Source of the DNA: Atherinomorus stipes
Taxonomy: Eukaryota > Chordata > Actinopteri > Atheriniformes > Atherinidae
Reading direction: 5' to 3'
Assembly (NCBI GenBank): GCA_023101725.1
Contig: JALJCO010013705.1
Coordinates: 62,001 to 126,000, forward strand
Length of the DNA stretch: 64,000 nucleotides
In this document: positions 1 through 10,162 of the stretch, piece by piece
Position numbering within the stretch: position 1 is the first letter of the stretch
Layout: every line of letters begins with the position of its first letter
Translations under genes and position numbers: made by a program
The notes under the pieces: model-generated
Database searches by the model: none
Seen by the model: only the letters and a program-made list of their open reading frames with translations
What the model was told of the DNA's origin: nothing

Positions 1-347
1 TCCAGCCCAAGTTCCTCCCTCCCGCATTTCCTCTTTCACACTCTCATTCATTATTCTCACATACCCACCTCTCTCTTGCCCATGCCCTCGTGCCTCCTGA
101 GTGGTAGCTCGGGCCGGGGAAGGAGCCGCGAGCTCCAAGCCCCCAACCGGCCCCTCCCTCCTTCCACACACTATATGGCCCGCCCCTCAGAAGTGGTTGT
201 GAGCTGTTGTTATTTTATGTGTTTAGGTGTCTAAGTGTGGTTAAAACTGGGGAGCAGGCTGCCTCTAGACGTGGCAAGCAAAGGCACTTTGGTGCCCTCC
301 CTCACCACGCCCGCTTGACAGGCACCCTCCCCAAAACCCTACGTGTG
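1..347. other. No gene seen; C/T-rich unique-looking DNA
   Basis: I see no coding signal, RNA gene or terminal inverted repeat here. The first 100 bases are pyrimidine-rich. The stretch ends where similarity to the Harbinger derivative begins. Confidence 0.5.
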
Positions 348-768
348 TTTTCAATTCGGGCGCAGCGCGCTGTGACGACATCCTAGCGCATCCAATAGGA
401 GAGGCCAGTTCAGGGAAAAAAAGTGGTCCTTGTTCAGCCTGAAGTAAACCTGGAAGCGGTCTGTGTGAAAGAATGCAGCTCCCGGCCGAGCCTGAACTCT
501 CCCAAGTTCTGCCTTGTTATCAGGATCAGGTGGACCCCCACCCTTTTATCTGCTGCTGATCTTCTCCTCCTTCTCAAGAGAAAAGCTCTTTGCTGCGACG
601 ATGAGAGGTACATCTCTCACGACGAAGCGTGCTGGGGGGGAAACAATTCCTGGTCTGTCGCTTAGCAACGCGTGCCTGACGTGCTCGCTGCCGCTGTGCT
701 CTTTCGCCGACTCTGCGCCCTACCCCGCGGTGAACGCCGCGAAAAACGCGTTCTATCTGAAAGGGCCT
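348..768 (-). mobile_element. Internally deleted PIF/Harbinger derivative
   Basis: Read on the minus strand, bases 768 down to about 430 match the left end of the larger Harbinger transposon at 6621-8000: the same terminus (GGCCCTTTCAGATAGAACGC), the same GC-rich subterminal part and the start of the transposase coding region. From about 420 to 348 it jumps to sequence matching the subterminal part of that transposon's right end (9760-9845). It is therefore left end plus right end with the middle lost, and the last ~110 bases of the right end, including that TIR, are missing. A TAA directly outside the left TIR (769-771) fits the 3-bp target preference of PIF/Harbinger. It also serves as an empty-site reference, because it lacks both insertions carried by the larger copy. 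Confidence 0.8.
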
Positions 769-900
769 TAACTGTCTGCTCTCCCGGTGGGAGAGTTGGT
801 CGGACTCGCCAATCATTTTCAGGGGATGAGCTCCGGTCACTGTATATCTTGCTGGCTTCTATCAGTTTAGTTCTAATGTTACAGTTACAACTGCACTTAG

Positions 901-903
901 AAA

Positions 904-959
<56 letters not shown>

Positions 960-976
960 GAAAGAAAGAAAGACAG
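901..976. repeat. (AAAG)n microsatellite
   Basis: Near-perfect tetranucleotide repeat. Open frames of K/E/R across it are artefacts. Confidence 0.95.
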
Positions 977-1034
977 AAATGGATAAATATTGACTAAGAT
1001 TTAATTTTGTTTGCTTGGATAATCACCAAGCAAA

Positions 1035-1532
1035 TACAGTCGTCCTCAAAATTATTAATTCCCTCCAATTAAGAAAAGGTTAAATTCACAATAGTAATTA
1101 GAAAAACAAGAAACTAAAGAAACTAATAAATACAAATTTACAAAATTATAATTTAGCTGTCCAGACATAAGAGCACCTTTCTCATGAACAGTGAACCAAC
1201 ATACCTGTCAACAGGTTCAGACGTCTGATTGGATGTTACAGAAGACACCTGATTGCAATGATTGTCTCAAAGTGTTGCTCAATAAAATTTTAGCTTCGGA
1301 GCTCTATCATACTTGTTTACTTGTGTTTTTTCTGTTTTTTGTTTGTTTTTTTTTTGTGTGTGTTTGTGTGTTTTTTTTTATATTTCTGTCGAACCACAAT
1401 TAAAAATCAATGTCCTGATTTTCATAGAATTTTTATTTCTTATTACTTTTGTCAATTTCATTTTATTTAACTGACAGCTGATTATTTTCCTTCTTTAGCT
1501 GGAGGGTATGAATAATTTTGAGGACAACTGTA
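1035..1532. mobile_element. Short Tc1/mariner-type MITE
   Basis: The left end TACAGTCGTCCTCAAAATTA and the reverse complement of the right end TACAGTTGTCCTCAAAATTA match at 19 of 20 positions. Both ends carry TA, the Tc1/mariner target. The 498-base body is AT-rich with no transposase remnant. I infer an internally deleted, non-autonomous copy. Confidence 0.8.
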
Positions 1533-2019
1533 GATGCAGATATTTCATTATAAGAATATAAGAATTGAACTCATACAATATTCTGACAATGGTGCTAAAT
1601 AAATAATTTGTAGTTTGAAGTATATGAAAGTAAAACAAGTAGGGCTGTGTTAAACGATTATTTTTTAAACGATTAATCTATCGATTATTTTTTCGATGCA
1701 TCGATTAATCTAACGATTCACTTTTTTAGCTCGATTCAACTCGATTCAATTCGATTATCGATTATCTCCTCATAAATTGACAGACAGCAATTTATATGTG
1801 CTGATAAAGATATCTAAAATGTAAAAAAGAGCATGAATAAAAAGGCAGTGGGAGCCAGCAGCCTGTCATGGACTTTTTCATGAACCAACAGAATGTAAAA
1901 TTTATGTTGAAAACACAGCGGACTGAAAAACAGGCTTTTAATTCTTTCATTTACATGTAAATAATAATAAAAAAAGTCATTATTGAAATAATATGATCAT
2001 GTAAACTTGGAGAATTTAA

Positions 2020-2729
2020 AGCAGAACTCAGTAACTTCAGCTCGGGGCTCCCCCTAGTGGCGTCCTTTCACTGTCGTGTTCAACCCCCCCTTACACCCCC
2101 ACAGCACACAGACGGCTTCTCTACCTATCTTTCTTCTATTTTGATCCCTGATTATATTTCTAAGCGTTTACTAGCTTGTTGATGCTACTTTGCTGCGTTG
2201 GTAGCAGCACCACGTCTCCCTCTGCTCAAAGCAAAGTCCTGTATTTTTTGAAACGGGACGTTTTACCCGCGATTTGCGGGTAAATATGCCGTGGATTATA
2301 TTTTTCTCTGGTGTTGGCGAGTAGCAGGTAAGAATACGAACTTTTATTTACTTTTTGCGGACGTGACAAGTGACTATTGAGCCTGAAGCAGTGATGCTTC
2401 ACCCGGCGCCCAGGCAGCGCAAGCTACGTGAATCACTCTGGTCCAGCAAAGAGTTGGTTATGAGAGCCAGGAGCCGTGTTTAGGTGGTGGAAGATAAAGA
2501 AATGTTTTCTTCGAATTAGCGCTGGTAGTCTGGTTCAAATCAGCGCTGGAAGCAGCTCGGTAGATAGGGGACCTGAGTACCGTACAGCCGTTTCTGTTGT
2601 CGCAAGTTCTGCTCGGGTCGACGCAGGCAAAGTTGTTTTTAGCAGCTCGCAGGCCAGAGGCCACTTTGTTTAGCCCCACGGGGATTCCGAAAAGCATTTA
2701 TTGAGGTAAAAAAGTTACTGAGTTCTCCT
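2020..2729. mobile_element. TTAA-target (Kolobok-like) non-autonomous element nested in hAT
   Basis: TIRs AGCAGAACTCAGTAACTT and AGGAGAACTCAGTAACTT (reverse complement of the right end) are bounded by TTAA at 2016-2019 and 2730-2733. TTAA duplication is known for piggyBac and Kolobok. The AG start shared with other elements here suits Kolobok better than piggyBac, whose ends usually start CCC. No gene inside; the open frames at 2458-2697 are probably chance. Confidence 0.82.
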
Positions 2730-3245
2730 TTAAGCTAAGACAGATATTATTTTCCAACAAAAGATAATGAGGATAAGTAAACATTCAGAGTTGAACATTA
2801 TATTGAACATGGGTCTAGCTTCCAGAAAAAGTGCATCTTCATCTTTACTCTGTTAATGCTTAATACGGGTGCCAATCACTTGGAAATTAAATTAAAAATT
2901 CTTTATTTATCCCAGAAGTGACGACACAATACTATTACCAACAGATGAAACACTAATGTGAGGTGGAGAACGTGACTTTAATTATATTCAGTCAGAGACG
3001 AGAAGGCTCCCGGCATTAGCTGTAGTTCACACCCACGGCCAGCAGATGGAGCTCGTGCTTCATGCTGACCGTCTCAAACAGGCCTGACGTGTCTGAAGAC
3101 ATGGCGTCCATCTCACGGAAGTTGTCTCATGTCTCATTAGGCTTCGGATTCGCCATCCCTAATATCCCTATACCTTCGATAAACGAGTGTGGGCCTTCAC
3201 TGCCTTACACTTTGGAAACTTGGAAGAGCCACTCGCGGAGATCGC

Positions 3246-3312
3246 GCCGCCATCTTTGTTTTCGTCTGAAGTCGCATGGCGCCGCCATCTTTGTTTTGGT
3301 CTGACGACGCAT
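3246..3312. repeat. Tandemly duplicated ~35-bp unit containing GCCGCCATCTT
   Basis: GCCGCCATCTT occurs at 3246-3256 and 3281-3291, each followed by similar sequence (TTGTTTTSGTCTGA). The reverse complement AAGATGGCGGC matches the known YY1 consensus. It lies just inside the right end of the hAT element. Binding is inference. Confidence 0.6.
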
Positions 3313-3395
3313 CGGTATGCATATTTTGCGTCGACGTATTTTTTGCGTCGACGTAATCGGTTACGTCGACGAATCGTCCCAGCCCTAAAAACAAG

Positions 3396-4660
3396 TTTAT
3401 CTAAATTGATGGGGCTGGATTAATATTAGCCTAATCCATAAAACAGGTTAAGCACTGGGTGTCAGGTGCAACTGTTGAAAGTTTTTGCAGTTCAGTCAGG
3501 AGGGCCCCTTACCAGAATTTTGCCTATAGGGCCCCATGGAGGTCTGAACCGGCTCTGCACATGGTTATTTACAGTCTAATACTGCTTTAACTAGAAATGG
3601 TATGATACTGTTCAGTGTTGGACGTTTTCTTTTTTTACAGCAGTTTGTTACAGTGTAGGTCAAAATGAAGTGGCTTGAACAAAAACCACATTTTTCTAAA
3701 AATATTGCACAAGGACTGGACTGAAATGATGTCAAAGCAGTAGATAAATGAGAGAAAAGTCAGAGAAAACAAATTCTGGTTCTCTATTATTGTATTCATG
3801 CAGGAAAACAGAAGTCAGACTGGAAACCATTAGAAACTCTGCAGCTCTTGTCCCCCATGCTCTTATTATGCACTGCCATTTTCATTATTGCCTTCTTTAT
3901 CATAATCACTGTCACAGCCGAGTCGTCATGATTACCATCATCACCATCGACGCCACCTCCACAATCATCATGATGAAATGAGTAACAGAATAATTTGCTG
4001 TGGATTTAATCTTAAAACAAAAGTGTCGTGTTCGACACATCCGCATGTCTCATTGGAGACGACACACATTCATCTTTTCTTATCTAATCTCAGTGGTGGT
4101 GAGCAGTGTTCAATCTCTGCTGGAAACACAACCAGAATCTGTTTCCTCACTGTTGTGAAGCACTGTCATCATCTGCATCTTCACCTTCAGCCTCAGCAAA
4201 TAGCATCACATCACCTGAGTGGTTAAATATCTGTCTGGAAGTCTGGATCATCGTGTTGTATTTGTGTGTGTGTGTGTTGTTGAGCGGTGTTATTGGTGCA
4301 GCATGAGATGCAGCCATATGAAAAACACACTTCAGGTACCAATTTTATAAAAAAACCCACCAACTGTAAACAAATGTGTGCCTCAGCAGAATTTCTACAA
4401 ATTGCATCCGAGATGTGAAAGTAAATATAGACATAATTTATTTGCATCTAGCATTCACTGACCCTGGAGATCGTTGTGTGCGTGTGTGTGTGGGGTGGGT
4501 GTGCTTGCGTGTGTTTGACTGTGCATAAACAAAGTGTGTAAACAAACTCGGTCTCTTCTAGATTTGGAAACATTGATACATTTCCTCAGTGTTTATGTTG
4601 TATTTTTCCAGATGAGCATTAAGTGTGTTCAGACATATTAGAATGAACTGATCGTCCACT
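3396..4660. other. No gene seen; short GT runs
   Basis: AT-rich DNA with GT-rich microsatellite patches near 4262-4280 and 4473-4500. The open frames are short, overlapping and without family resemblance. Confidence 0.5.
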
Positions 4661-5630
4661 TACAGTGGCTTGCAAATGTATTCATACCCATGACCAAAAC
4701 TAAATTGCTCAGAAAAGAACAAAGCAAAAGTGAGTTTCACCTTTTGATATGAAAGGAAATAGCACAAACACAACAATCCATCACTGTTCTTGTTCGTAAG
4801 CACTCTTTACTATGAATAGGTTGCATAAGTTTGTATGTCATTGTTGCAAAAGTATTCACAATAAGTCATTAAGTCACAATCAGTACTTGGTTGCAGCTCC
4901 TTTGGCAGCAATAACAGCTACCAATCGCTTTGGATAGCCAGCAATGAGTTTTGTGCAATGGTCCTTGGACAGTTTGGCCCACTCCTCTTTGCAATACTGC
5001 TCCAGCTGAGTCAGGTTACTTGGTGACCTTCGGTGGACAGCAATCTTCAGATCCCTCCACAGGTTTTCTATTGGGTTGAGATCTGGGTTTTGACTGGGCC
5101 AGTCTAGAACCTTCACTTTCTTCTTGTGTCACTCGAGCCGTATATTTTGGATCATTATCCTGTTGAAAGATGAACTTCCTCCCAAGCTTCAGGCTTTTTG
5201 CAGATTTGAAGACGTTTTCCTCCAGGATGTTGATGTATTTTGCACTATTCATAATCCCTTGCACACGGACAAGCTCACCAGGACCGGAGGAAGAGAAACA
5301 GCCCCATAGCATTATATTCCCACCTCCATGTTTCACGGTAGGGATGGTATGAGCTGGATCATCAGCTGTGTTAGCTTTGCGCCAAACATACTTCTTGGCG
5401 TTCAGGCCAAAAAGTTCTATTTTCGTTTCATCTGACCAGATCACACGTTCCTACGTGTGTGGTGGCATACTGCAAACGAGCCTTGAGATGTTGTTTCTTC
5501 AGATATGGCTTCTTCTTTGCAACACGCCTGTAGAGACCTTCCTTGTGTAAAGTGCGGGATATTGTGGGATATTCTGTTCTGAGCAATTGAGTTTTGATCA
5601 TGGGTATGAATACTTTTGCAACCCACTGTA
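4661..5630 (-). mobile_element. Truncated Tc1-like transposon
   Basis: The left end TACAGTGGCTTGCAAATGTA and the inverted right end TACAGTGGGTTGCAAAAGTA match over about 29 bases with few differences, both starting with TA. The element is 970 bases, against about 1.6 kb for full Tc1-like elements, because the part encoding the N-terminal paired-type DNA-binding domain is gone. Confidence 0.92.
4880..5562 (-). pseudogene. Tc1-like transposase, 5'-truncated and frameshifted
   Basis: Remnant of a cut-and-paste transposase of the IS630/Tc1/mariner superfamily, which would bind the TIRs and catalyse excision with a DDE triad. Three pieces in different frames line up: about 5562-5440 (ISRTLHKEGLYRR, the region before the catalytic core), 5444-5016 (WSDET with the first Asp, then a GGG-rich core and QQDNDPKYT with the second Asp) and 5116-4880 ([13 protein letters not shown] with the catalytic Glu, then the usual C-terminal tail). 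All three catalytic positions survive, but two frameshifts, near 5444 and 5116, and loss of the N-terminal helix-turn-helix domains make it inactive. It fills almost the whole element between the TIRs. Confidence 0.9.
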
Positions 5631-6416
5631 TCAGCTCCACCGTGGAGCAACGGGCAGGACCCCCTTTTCCTTCAAAACCATGGAGAGAAGATCAACTGTT
5701 TTCTCCAGACAGAATTTTTTTATTTGGTTGTTCCTCCTTTGGAGGCAATATATAATAAAAACTAGAAAAGCACCCGGAGAGCACAGATCTCCGCCAAGCA
5801 GCTCGACTCCCTTATTTTTGTGTTCTGGATCAGAGTAGAAGCTAGAAGTCTGTCCAACTGTCTTCTCTCCTCGTGCTCACTGCTACCCATAAGTTTCATT
5901 TCTGCTCACTGACATCATGTGCAGCTGCATGCTTCTACCACAAGGGGGCACTCACGCCTCATTTACAGCATTTCCAACATGGCTGATCTCACAATGATAA
6001 AGAATCCTTCAAAACATTACTGAATCCAGAAGGTGAATCCATGTCTTGTTTGCTAATGTTAGCCACGTTAGTAAACAAGTTAGCATACTGATCCAGGAGG
6101 AAAGTCGCCATTTCCACATTTTGATGCCGTGGAAAATGTTTATGTGGGTCCATTAAGTGTAGTCTTCACCTAAATTACTCCAGTTTTTGCTCTTCGTAGG
6201 TCACTCCTCTTCAGAGACGGATAACAATATCTCTGGGGCTCTGAAGCAGCTGCTTGACTTGCCGACTCAGCCTGGGCTGCCGACTATGAAATATTTATTT
6301 TCACCCTAAATATAATTTTTTTAGGAAATGCACTTTCATTCTGCAGCCCTCCAAACGACTCATGGAGGTATTAATTCTTTTCAAAATATAGCTTCTAATA
6401 AAAATGTTTCATACTG
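5631..6416. other. No gene seen
   Basis: Probably old repeat sequence, but no terminal repeats or coding resemblance could be supported. Confidence 0.45.
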
Positions 6417-6740
6417 TATTCGACCTTTAACAGAATAAAATAAACCTGTATTAAACAGTGATGTTTGCTGTGTTGATTGTAATTGAATTAAAGGATGGAA
6501 AAATGAATGTGTTTCCCTCACTGCTCATTAGAAGTGATTTTGACACAGTGCTGCATGTCTGCAGTCCTGTAGCATTGGGTTGTTGCCCTTCATCCAGAAG
6601 CTGCAGCTATTTGTGTATAAAGGGCCCTTCAGATAGAACGCGGTTTTCGCTGCGCTCACCGTGGGGTAGGGCGCAGAGTTGGCGAAAGAGCAGGCGGCAG
6701 CGCGCGTTGCTAATCGACAGACCAGGAAGTGTTTTCTCCC

Positions 6741-6841
6741 TCCAATCTCTCGTCCCAGATTCGGTTCAGTAGGTGGCGGTAATGCACCCTGAAATGGGTA
6801 GCAAACTGCCATAAAACTCAAGAGAAGAAGAAGAAGAAGAA
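6741..6841 (+). mobile_element. 5'-truncated LINE/SINE tail with 15-bp TSD
   Basis: A 101-base insert ending in (GAA)n and containing AGTAGGTGGCGGTAATGCAC and a CTGCCATAAAACTC motif, which I recognise as a common fish retroelement 3' end. It is bounded by the perfect 15-base repeat GAAGTGTTTTCTCCC (6726-6740 and 6842-6856). The paralogue at 348-768 has the site once without the insert, so the insertion is certain; the family is not. Confidence 0.85.
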
Positions 6842-6891
6842 GAAGTGTTTTCTCCCAGGCATGCTTCGGTGTGAAAGCAGTGGAAGATGTA

Positions 6892-7802
6892 TAGGGGTTA
6901 GACAATGAAACTGAAACACCGGTCATTTTAGTGTGGGAGGTTTCATGGCTAAATTAGACCAGCCTGGTGGCAAATATTCATTAATTGCACATTGCACCAG
7001 TAAGAGCAGAGTGTGAAGGTTCAATTAGCAGGGTAAAAAGCACGGTTTTGCTCAAAACATTGCAATGCATACAACATTGTATCAGAGTTCAAAAGAAGAC
7101 AAATTGTTGGTGCATGTCTTGCTGGCGCATCTGTGACCAAGACAAGTCTTTGTGATGTATCAAGAGCCACAGTATCCAGGGTAATGTCAGCATACCACCA
7201 AGAAGGACGAACCACATCCATCAGGATAAACTGTGGACGCAAGAGGAAGCTGTCTGAACGGGATGTTCGGGTGTTAACCCGGATCGTATCCAAAAAACGT
7301 AAAACCACAGCTGCCCAAATCACGGCATTTGCTTGGCCCAGGATTTGTGCTAGATGGGCCAAGGACTACTGAACCATTCTGGAGGACCATGTGCATCCAA
7401 AGGTTCAAACATTGTATCCTGAAGGCGGTGCAGTGTATCAGGATGACAATGCACAAATACACACAGCAAGACTGATGAAAGATTGGTTTGATGAACATGA
7501 AAGTGAAGTTGAACATCTCCCATGGCCTGCACAGTCACCAGATCTAAATATTATTGAGCCACTTTGGGGAGTTTTGGAGGAGCGAATCAAGAAACGTTTT
7601 CCTCCACCAGCATCACGTAGTGACTTGGCCACTATCCTGCAAGAAGTATGGCTTAAAATCCCTCTGACCACTGTTCAGGACTTGTATATGTCATTTCCAA
7701 GACGAATTGTCGCTGTATTGGCCGCAAAACGAGGCCCCACACCATACTAATAAATTATTGTGGTCTAAAACCAAGTGTTTCAGTTTCATTGTCTAACCCC
7801 TG
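6892..7802 (+). mobile_element. Tc1-like transposon inserted in the Harbinger element
   Basis: TIRs TAGGGGTTAGACAATGAAAC and, inverted, CAGGGGTTAGACAATGAAAC run about 30 bases and are flanked by TA (6890-6891 and 7803-7804). The Harbinger paralogue at 348-768 reads straight through this point with a single TA (GATGTACCTCTCATCG), proving the insertion. At 911 bases it is shorter than a full Tc1 because part of the gene is missing. Confidence 0.93.
7089..7750 (+). pseudogene. Tc1-like transposase, internally deleted, with one in-frame stop
   Basis: The N-terminal helix-turn-helix region is clear (GACLAGASVTKTSLCDVSRA, then a GRKRKL basic linker typical of Tc1). The C-terminal core is also clear (QDDNAQIHTARL with the second Asp, SPDLNIIEPLW with the catalytic Glu, and the terminal PRRIVAVLAAKRG tail). 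The central stretch with the first Asp (WSDE-like) is missing between about 7320 and 7335. The two halves share one frame, broken only by TGA at 7370-7372, where relatives would have Trp. The coding frame starts upstream of the first ATG at 7133, so the original start is not fixed. Inactive because of the deletion and the nonsense codon. Confidence 0.9.
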
Positions 7803-7886
7803 TACCTCTCATCGTCGCAGCAAAGAGCTCTTGCTCTAAATCTCCTGAGGAGGAGGAGGAGGAGAAGATCAGCAGCAAATTAAAGG

Positions 7887-8839
7887 GTGTGGGTCCACCC
7901 GATCCTGATGGCAAGGCAGGACTTGGGGGAGTACCGGCTCGTCCGGGAGCTCCACTTCCATACGGACCATTTCGAGGTCTATTTCAGGCTGACCAAGGAG
8001 CAGTTTCGACAGTCTGTTGTTCAGAGTTGGTCTAAGCCTCGGGAGAAAGCGGACAAACTTCAGACAGCCCATCTCTCCAACTGAATGCCTGGCCATTTGT
8101 TTGAGATGAAGTGAATTTTCATATATGGTCATTTTACGTATGTCATAAAAATAAATAAATAAACTGCCTCTTGATGGACACCTGTGTGTTTGTGTGTGTG
8201 TGCTGTATACTGTACACACACACACAAATTTACTTGTATCATATTATATCCATATCATTACACATTTTAGATTCCTGGCAACTGGAGACTCATTCACCAC
8301 CACTGCCTCCAGTTATCGAATGGGGATCTTGACAGTGGCAGGGATCATCCCAGAGGTCTGCCAAAAGATTTGGGAGAGCCTTGTGGAGGAGTTCCTTCCT
8401 GTCCTTAAGGCGGCTGACTGGAGGGAAATAGTCAGGGGTTTCAGGGAGAGGTGGAACTTTCCCAACTGCCTGGGGGCCTTGGATAGGAAGCACGTTGTGA
8501 TACAGGCTCCGGCCCTAACCTGGGAGAAACATCTCAAGGCCCAAGCCCGCAGAGTGGTGGAGAATGCCTTTGGAATCCTCGCTGCTCAGTGGAGAATCTA
8601 CCACCGGGTGGTTGGAGTGAAGCCCGAAAATGTTGACTGGGTTGTGAAGGCCACTGTGGCCCTTCACAATTTCCAGAGGTGTGACTCGACACCACAAGCA
8701 ACACAGGAGGAAGGTCCCCTCCGATCTGCGGTGGGTTGGCTCCAATCGTGCCTCCCAAGATGCCATCGCTGTGTGGGAGAAGTTCACCACCTTCTTCCTG
8801 TCTGCTGCTGGTGAAGTACCCTGGCAGAGCAACGTTTAA
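7887..8839 (+). pseudogene. PIF/Harbinger (HARBI1-like) transposase, broken
   Basis: Remnant of a DDE transposase that would act with a MADF/Myb-type partner. Exon 1 (to 8105) shows GEYRLVRELHFHTDHFEVYF, then, after a frameshift near 8031-8056, NFRQPISPTECLAICLR. Exon 2 starts at 8271 after TTTTAG and continues FLATGDSFTTTASSYRMG, then FPNCLGALDRKHV with the first catalytic Asp. About 110 residues including the second Asp are deleted, and the frame resumes at RRVVENAFGILAAQWRIY with the Glu and a typical WVVKATVALHNF block. A frameshift near 8730 is needed to reach the usual C terminus (AAGEVPWQ) and the stop at 8839. The intron joins in phase (AG|A, Arg), but its donor now reads AT instead of GT. 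Assignment is sure; activity is excluded. Confidence 0.87.
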
Positions 8840-8938
8840 TCCTGCCAACCTGATCCTCACCTCTTCTGCTGCTCCTCAAAATGGCTCTTTTAAGAGGCTC
8901 TTAAAGGGGGGGGGGCGCTTGGGGTGATGAGGGATGAA

Positions 8939-9722
8939 CTAGTGGTGGGAGGTTTCTCTCTCCACGACACTTGGCTCCAGGAAGGACATAATGCTGAAAA
9001 ACTTCCATGCCACTTGCTCTCCTCCTGCAGACCCACTCCGCTTCTCCATAGCTGCCTTTCTCTCCTTAATATACCGGTCCCTCAGGTTCTTCCATCTCTT
9101 TTTTAGATCTTCCACTGTAAACAGTTGAATATGTTTTAAAAAAAACTTTCTATTTTAAACTGTGTCCAACAATATGAGAACATGAAGTTTCTTTGTGAGT
9201 TTGTTTTTGGTCCTTTTTTTTTTTTTTTTTTTTCAAAGAAAATGTGTGTCAATAAAGTCATATTTTCCTCATTCTGATGAACTATCTCTGGACTCAGTAC
9301 AGCTGCACCACTTAGCTGCTGCTCCTGTCCCACATTATGAATAAATTGATCAATCCAGATATGCCTGAAAATTGTGACTTCAGCCACATCTGGATTAACC
9401 AGTTTTTCAAATAATGTTAGACAGGAAAACAATAGTCTTCCTGTCAAGAAGTAGTAGAGAATATATTTCTAACATGTCATTTAAAAAAAAGCTTGTGTGC
9501 CTTTGTTATAGCTAATATAGCTTAACATAGCTTATTTTAAACTGATATTTATGGTTAAAAGTAAACATTTCAAGCCTTCCCTTTGAACAAACCTGGCAAA
9601 TTAATCAAATTGCTGATCTCCCTCCATCTCTGTCCCTTCCCGGTGAGATCATGGTAGGTATTTTGCCTACTGTCCCAGAGCTCTGGGTGAAGCGAAACTA
9701 GATAAATCAGTTTGTCATCCAT
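8939..9722 (-). CDS. MADF/Myb-like DNA-binding protein of the Harbinger element (two exons, 9722-9593 and 9114-8939)
   Basis: PIF/Harbinger elements usually encode a second protein with a MADF or Myb/SANT-like domain that binds DNA and helps import the transposase. Exon 1 encodes MDDKLIYLVSLHPELWDSRQ through RWREISNLINLP. It ends at a GT donor (CCAG|GTTTGT, 9593/9592). Exon 2 begins after an AG acceptor (TTTACAG|TGG, 9114), giving VEDLKKRWKNLRDRYIKERK. The joined frame is continuous for 101 codons plus a stop and restores the Trp-spaced MADF pattern across the splice. The C terminus is short for the family, so it may be truncated. It converges on the transposase within one transposon. The splice sites and open frame look intact while the transposase is dead. 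Expression is unknown; it could simply be younger than its decay time. Confidence 0.72.
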
Positions 9723-10162
9723 ACTTCCTCTGACTGCAGCTCTACTTCTGTGGAATTTTTTTCCCTCCAGAACCGACTTCTCTGCTATTGGATGTGGCAA
9801 GATGTCGTCACAGCGCGCTGTGCCCAAATTGAAGATTTTTCAATTTTGGTGCAGCGGTACCGCGACGGCATGCGCCCACCTTGCGCACCGCTGAGTTCAG
9901 CGGCATGGCGGAACGCGCTGCCGCTGCGGTACCACCGTGTGTTTGATGTGAAGGGCCCTGAAAGCAGCCAGCTTATACCTGCTAAATATAGGCGCAAAAA
10001 CTGCCACCGCAATCGTTTCACGTTTGAATTGCAGTGCATGGGCAAACTGATTTATTTGCATTTTGTTGCGCCCCATTAGATAATTGGCTGCAACAGATTT
10101 TCACATGTGCGATCAAATATGCCCACGTTTTAATACATGCAAACCTTTGATAAATCAGGGCC

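Larger units (their letters stand above)
1640..3387. mobile_element. Non-autonomous hAT element with exact 8-bp TSD
   Basis: Both ends carry the terminus TAGGGCTGKG, inverted. The element is flanked by a perfect 8-base duplication AAAACAAG (1632-1639 and 3388-3395), diagnostic of hAT insertion. Subterminal regions are rich in ATCGAT (left) and GTCGACG (right) motifs. There is no transposase. A separate TTAA-target element lies inside it (2020-2729). Confidence 0.88.
6621..9959 (+). mobile_element. Two-gene PIF/Harbinger transposon (decayed)
   Basis: Ends: AGGGCCCTTCAGATAGAACG on the left and, inverted, AGGGCCCTTCACATC on the right. The left flank is TAA (6618-6620); the right flank is GAA (9960-9962), which reads as a mutated TAA because uninterrupted relatives have TAA at this site. 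Inside are the two genes typical of PIF/Harbinger: a plus-strand HARBI1-like transposase (7887-8839) and a minus-strand MADF-domain gene (8939-9722), convergent with 99 bases between the stops. The left part carries two later insertions (6741-6841 and 6892-7802). The transposase is broken, so the element is not autonomous now. Confidence 0.85.
6417..10162. mobile_element. Old Harbinger-like MITE split by a larger Harbinger transposon
   Basis: Bases 6417-6620 align with the interior of the MITEs at 29456-30895 and 47069-48265 (shared AAACAGTGATGTT and TGTCTGCAGTCCTGT blocks). Bases 9960-10162 resume just past the same point (AGCAGCCAGCTTATACCTGC against AGCTGCCAGTTATACCTGC) and finish with GATAAATCAGGGCC, like the right ends of those MITEs. 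The 3.3-kb transposon between them entered at the position reading GTAAAGCTGCC in the uninterrupted relatives. The left end of this MITE is not visible, and the right half has diverged strongly. Confidence 0.65.

Noticed and set aside
9280..9460. Similarity of the MADF intron (CACATCTGGATTAACCAG) to 54880-54930
   Set aside because: The shared stretch is short and imperfect; it may be a small repeat fragment, but I could not define its ends.
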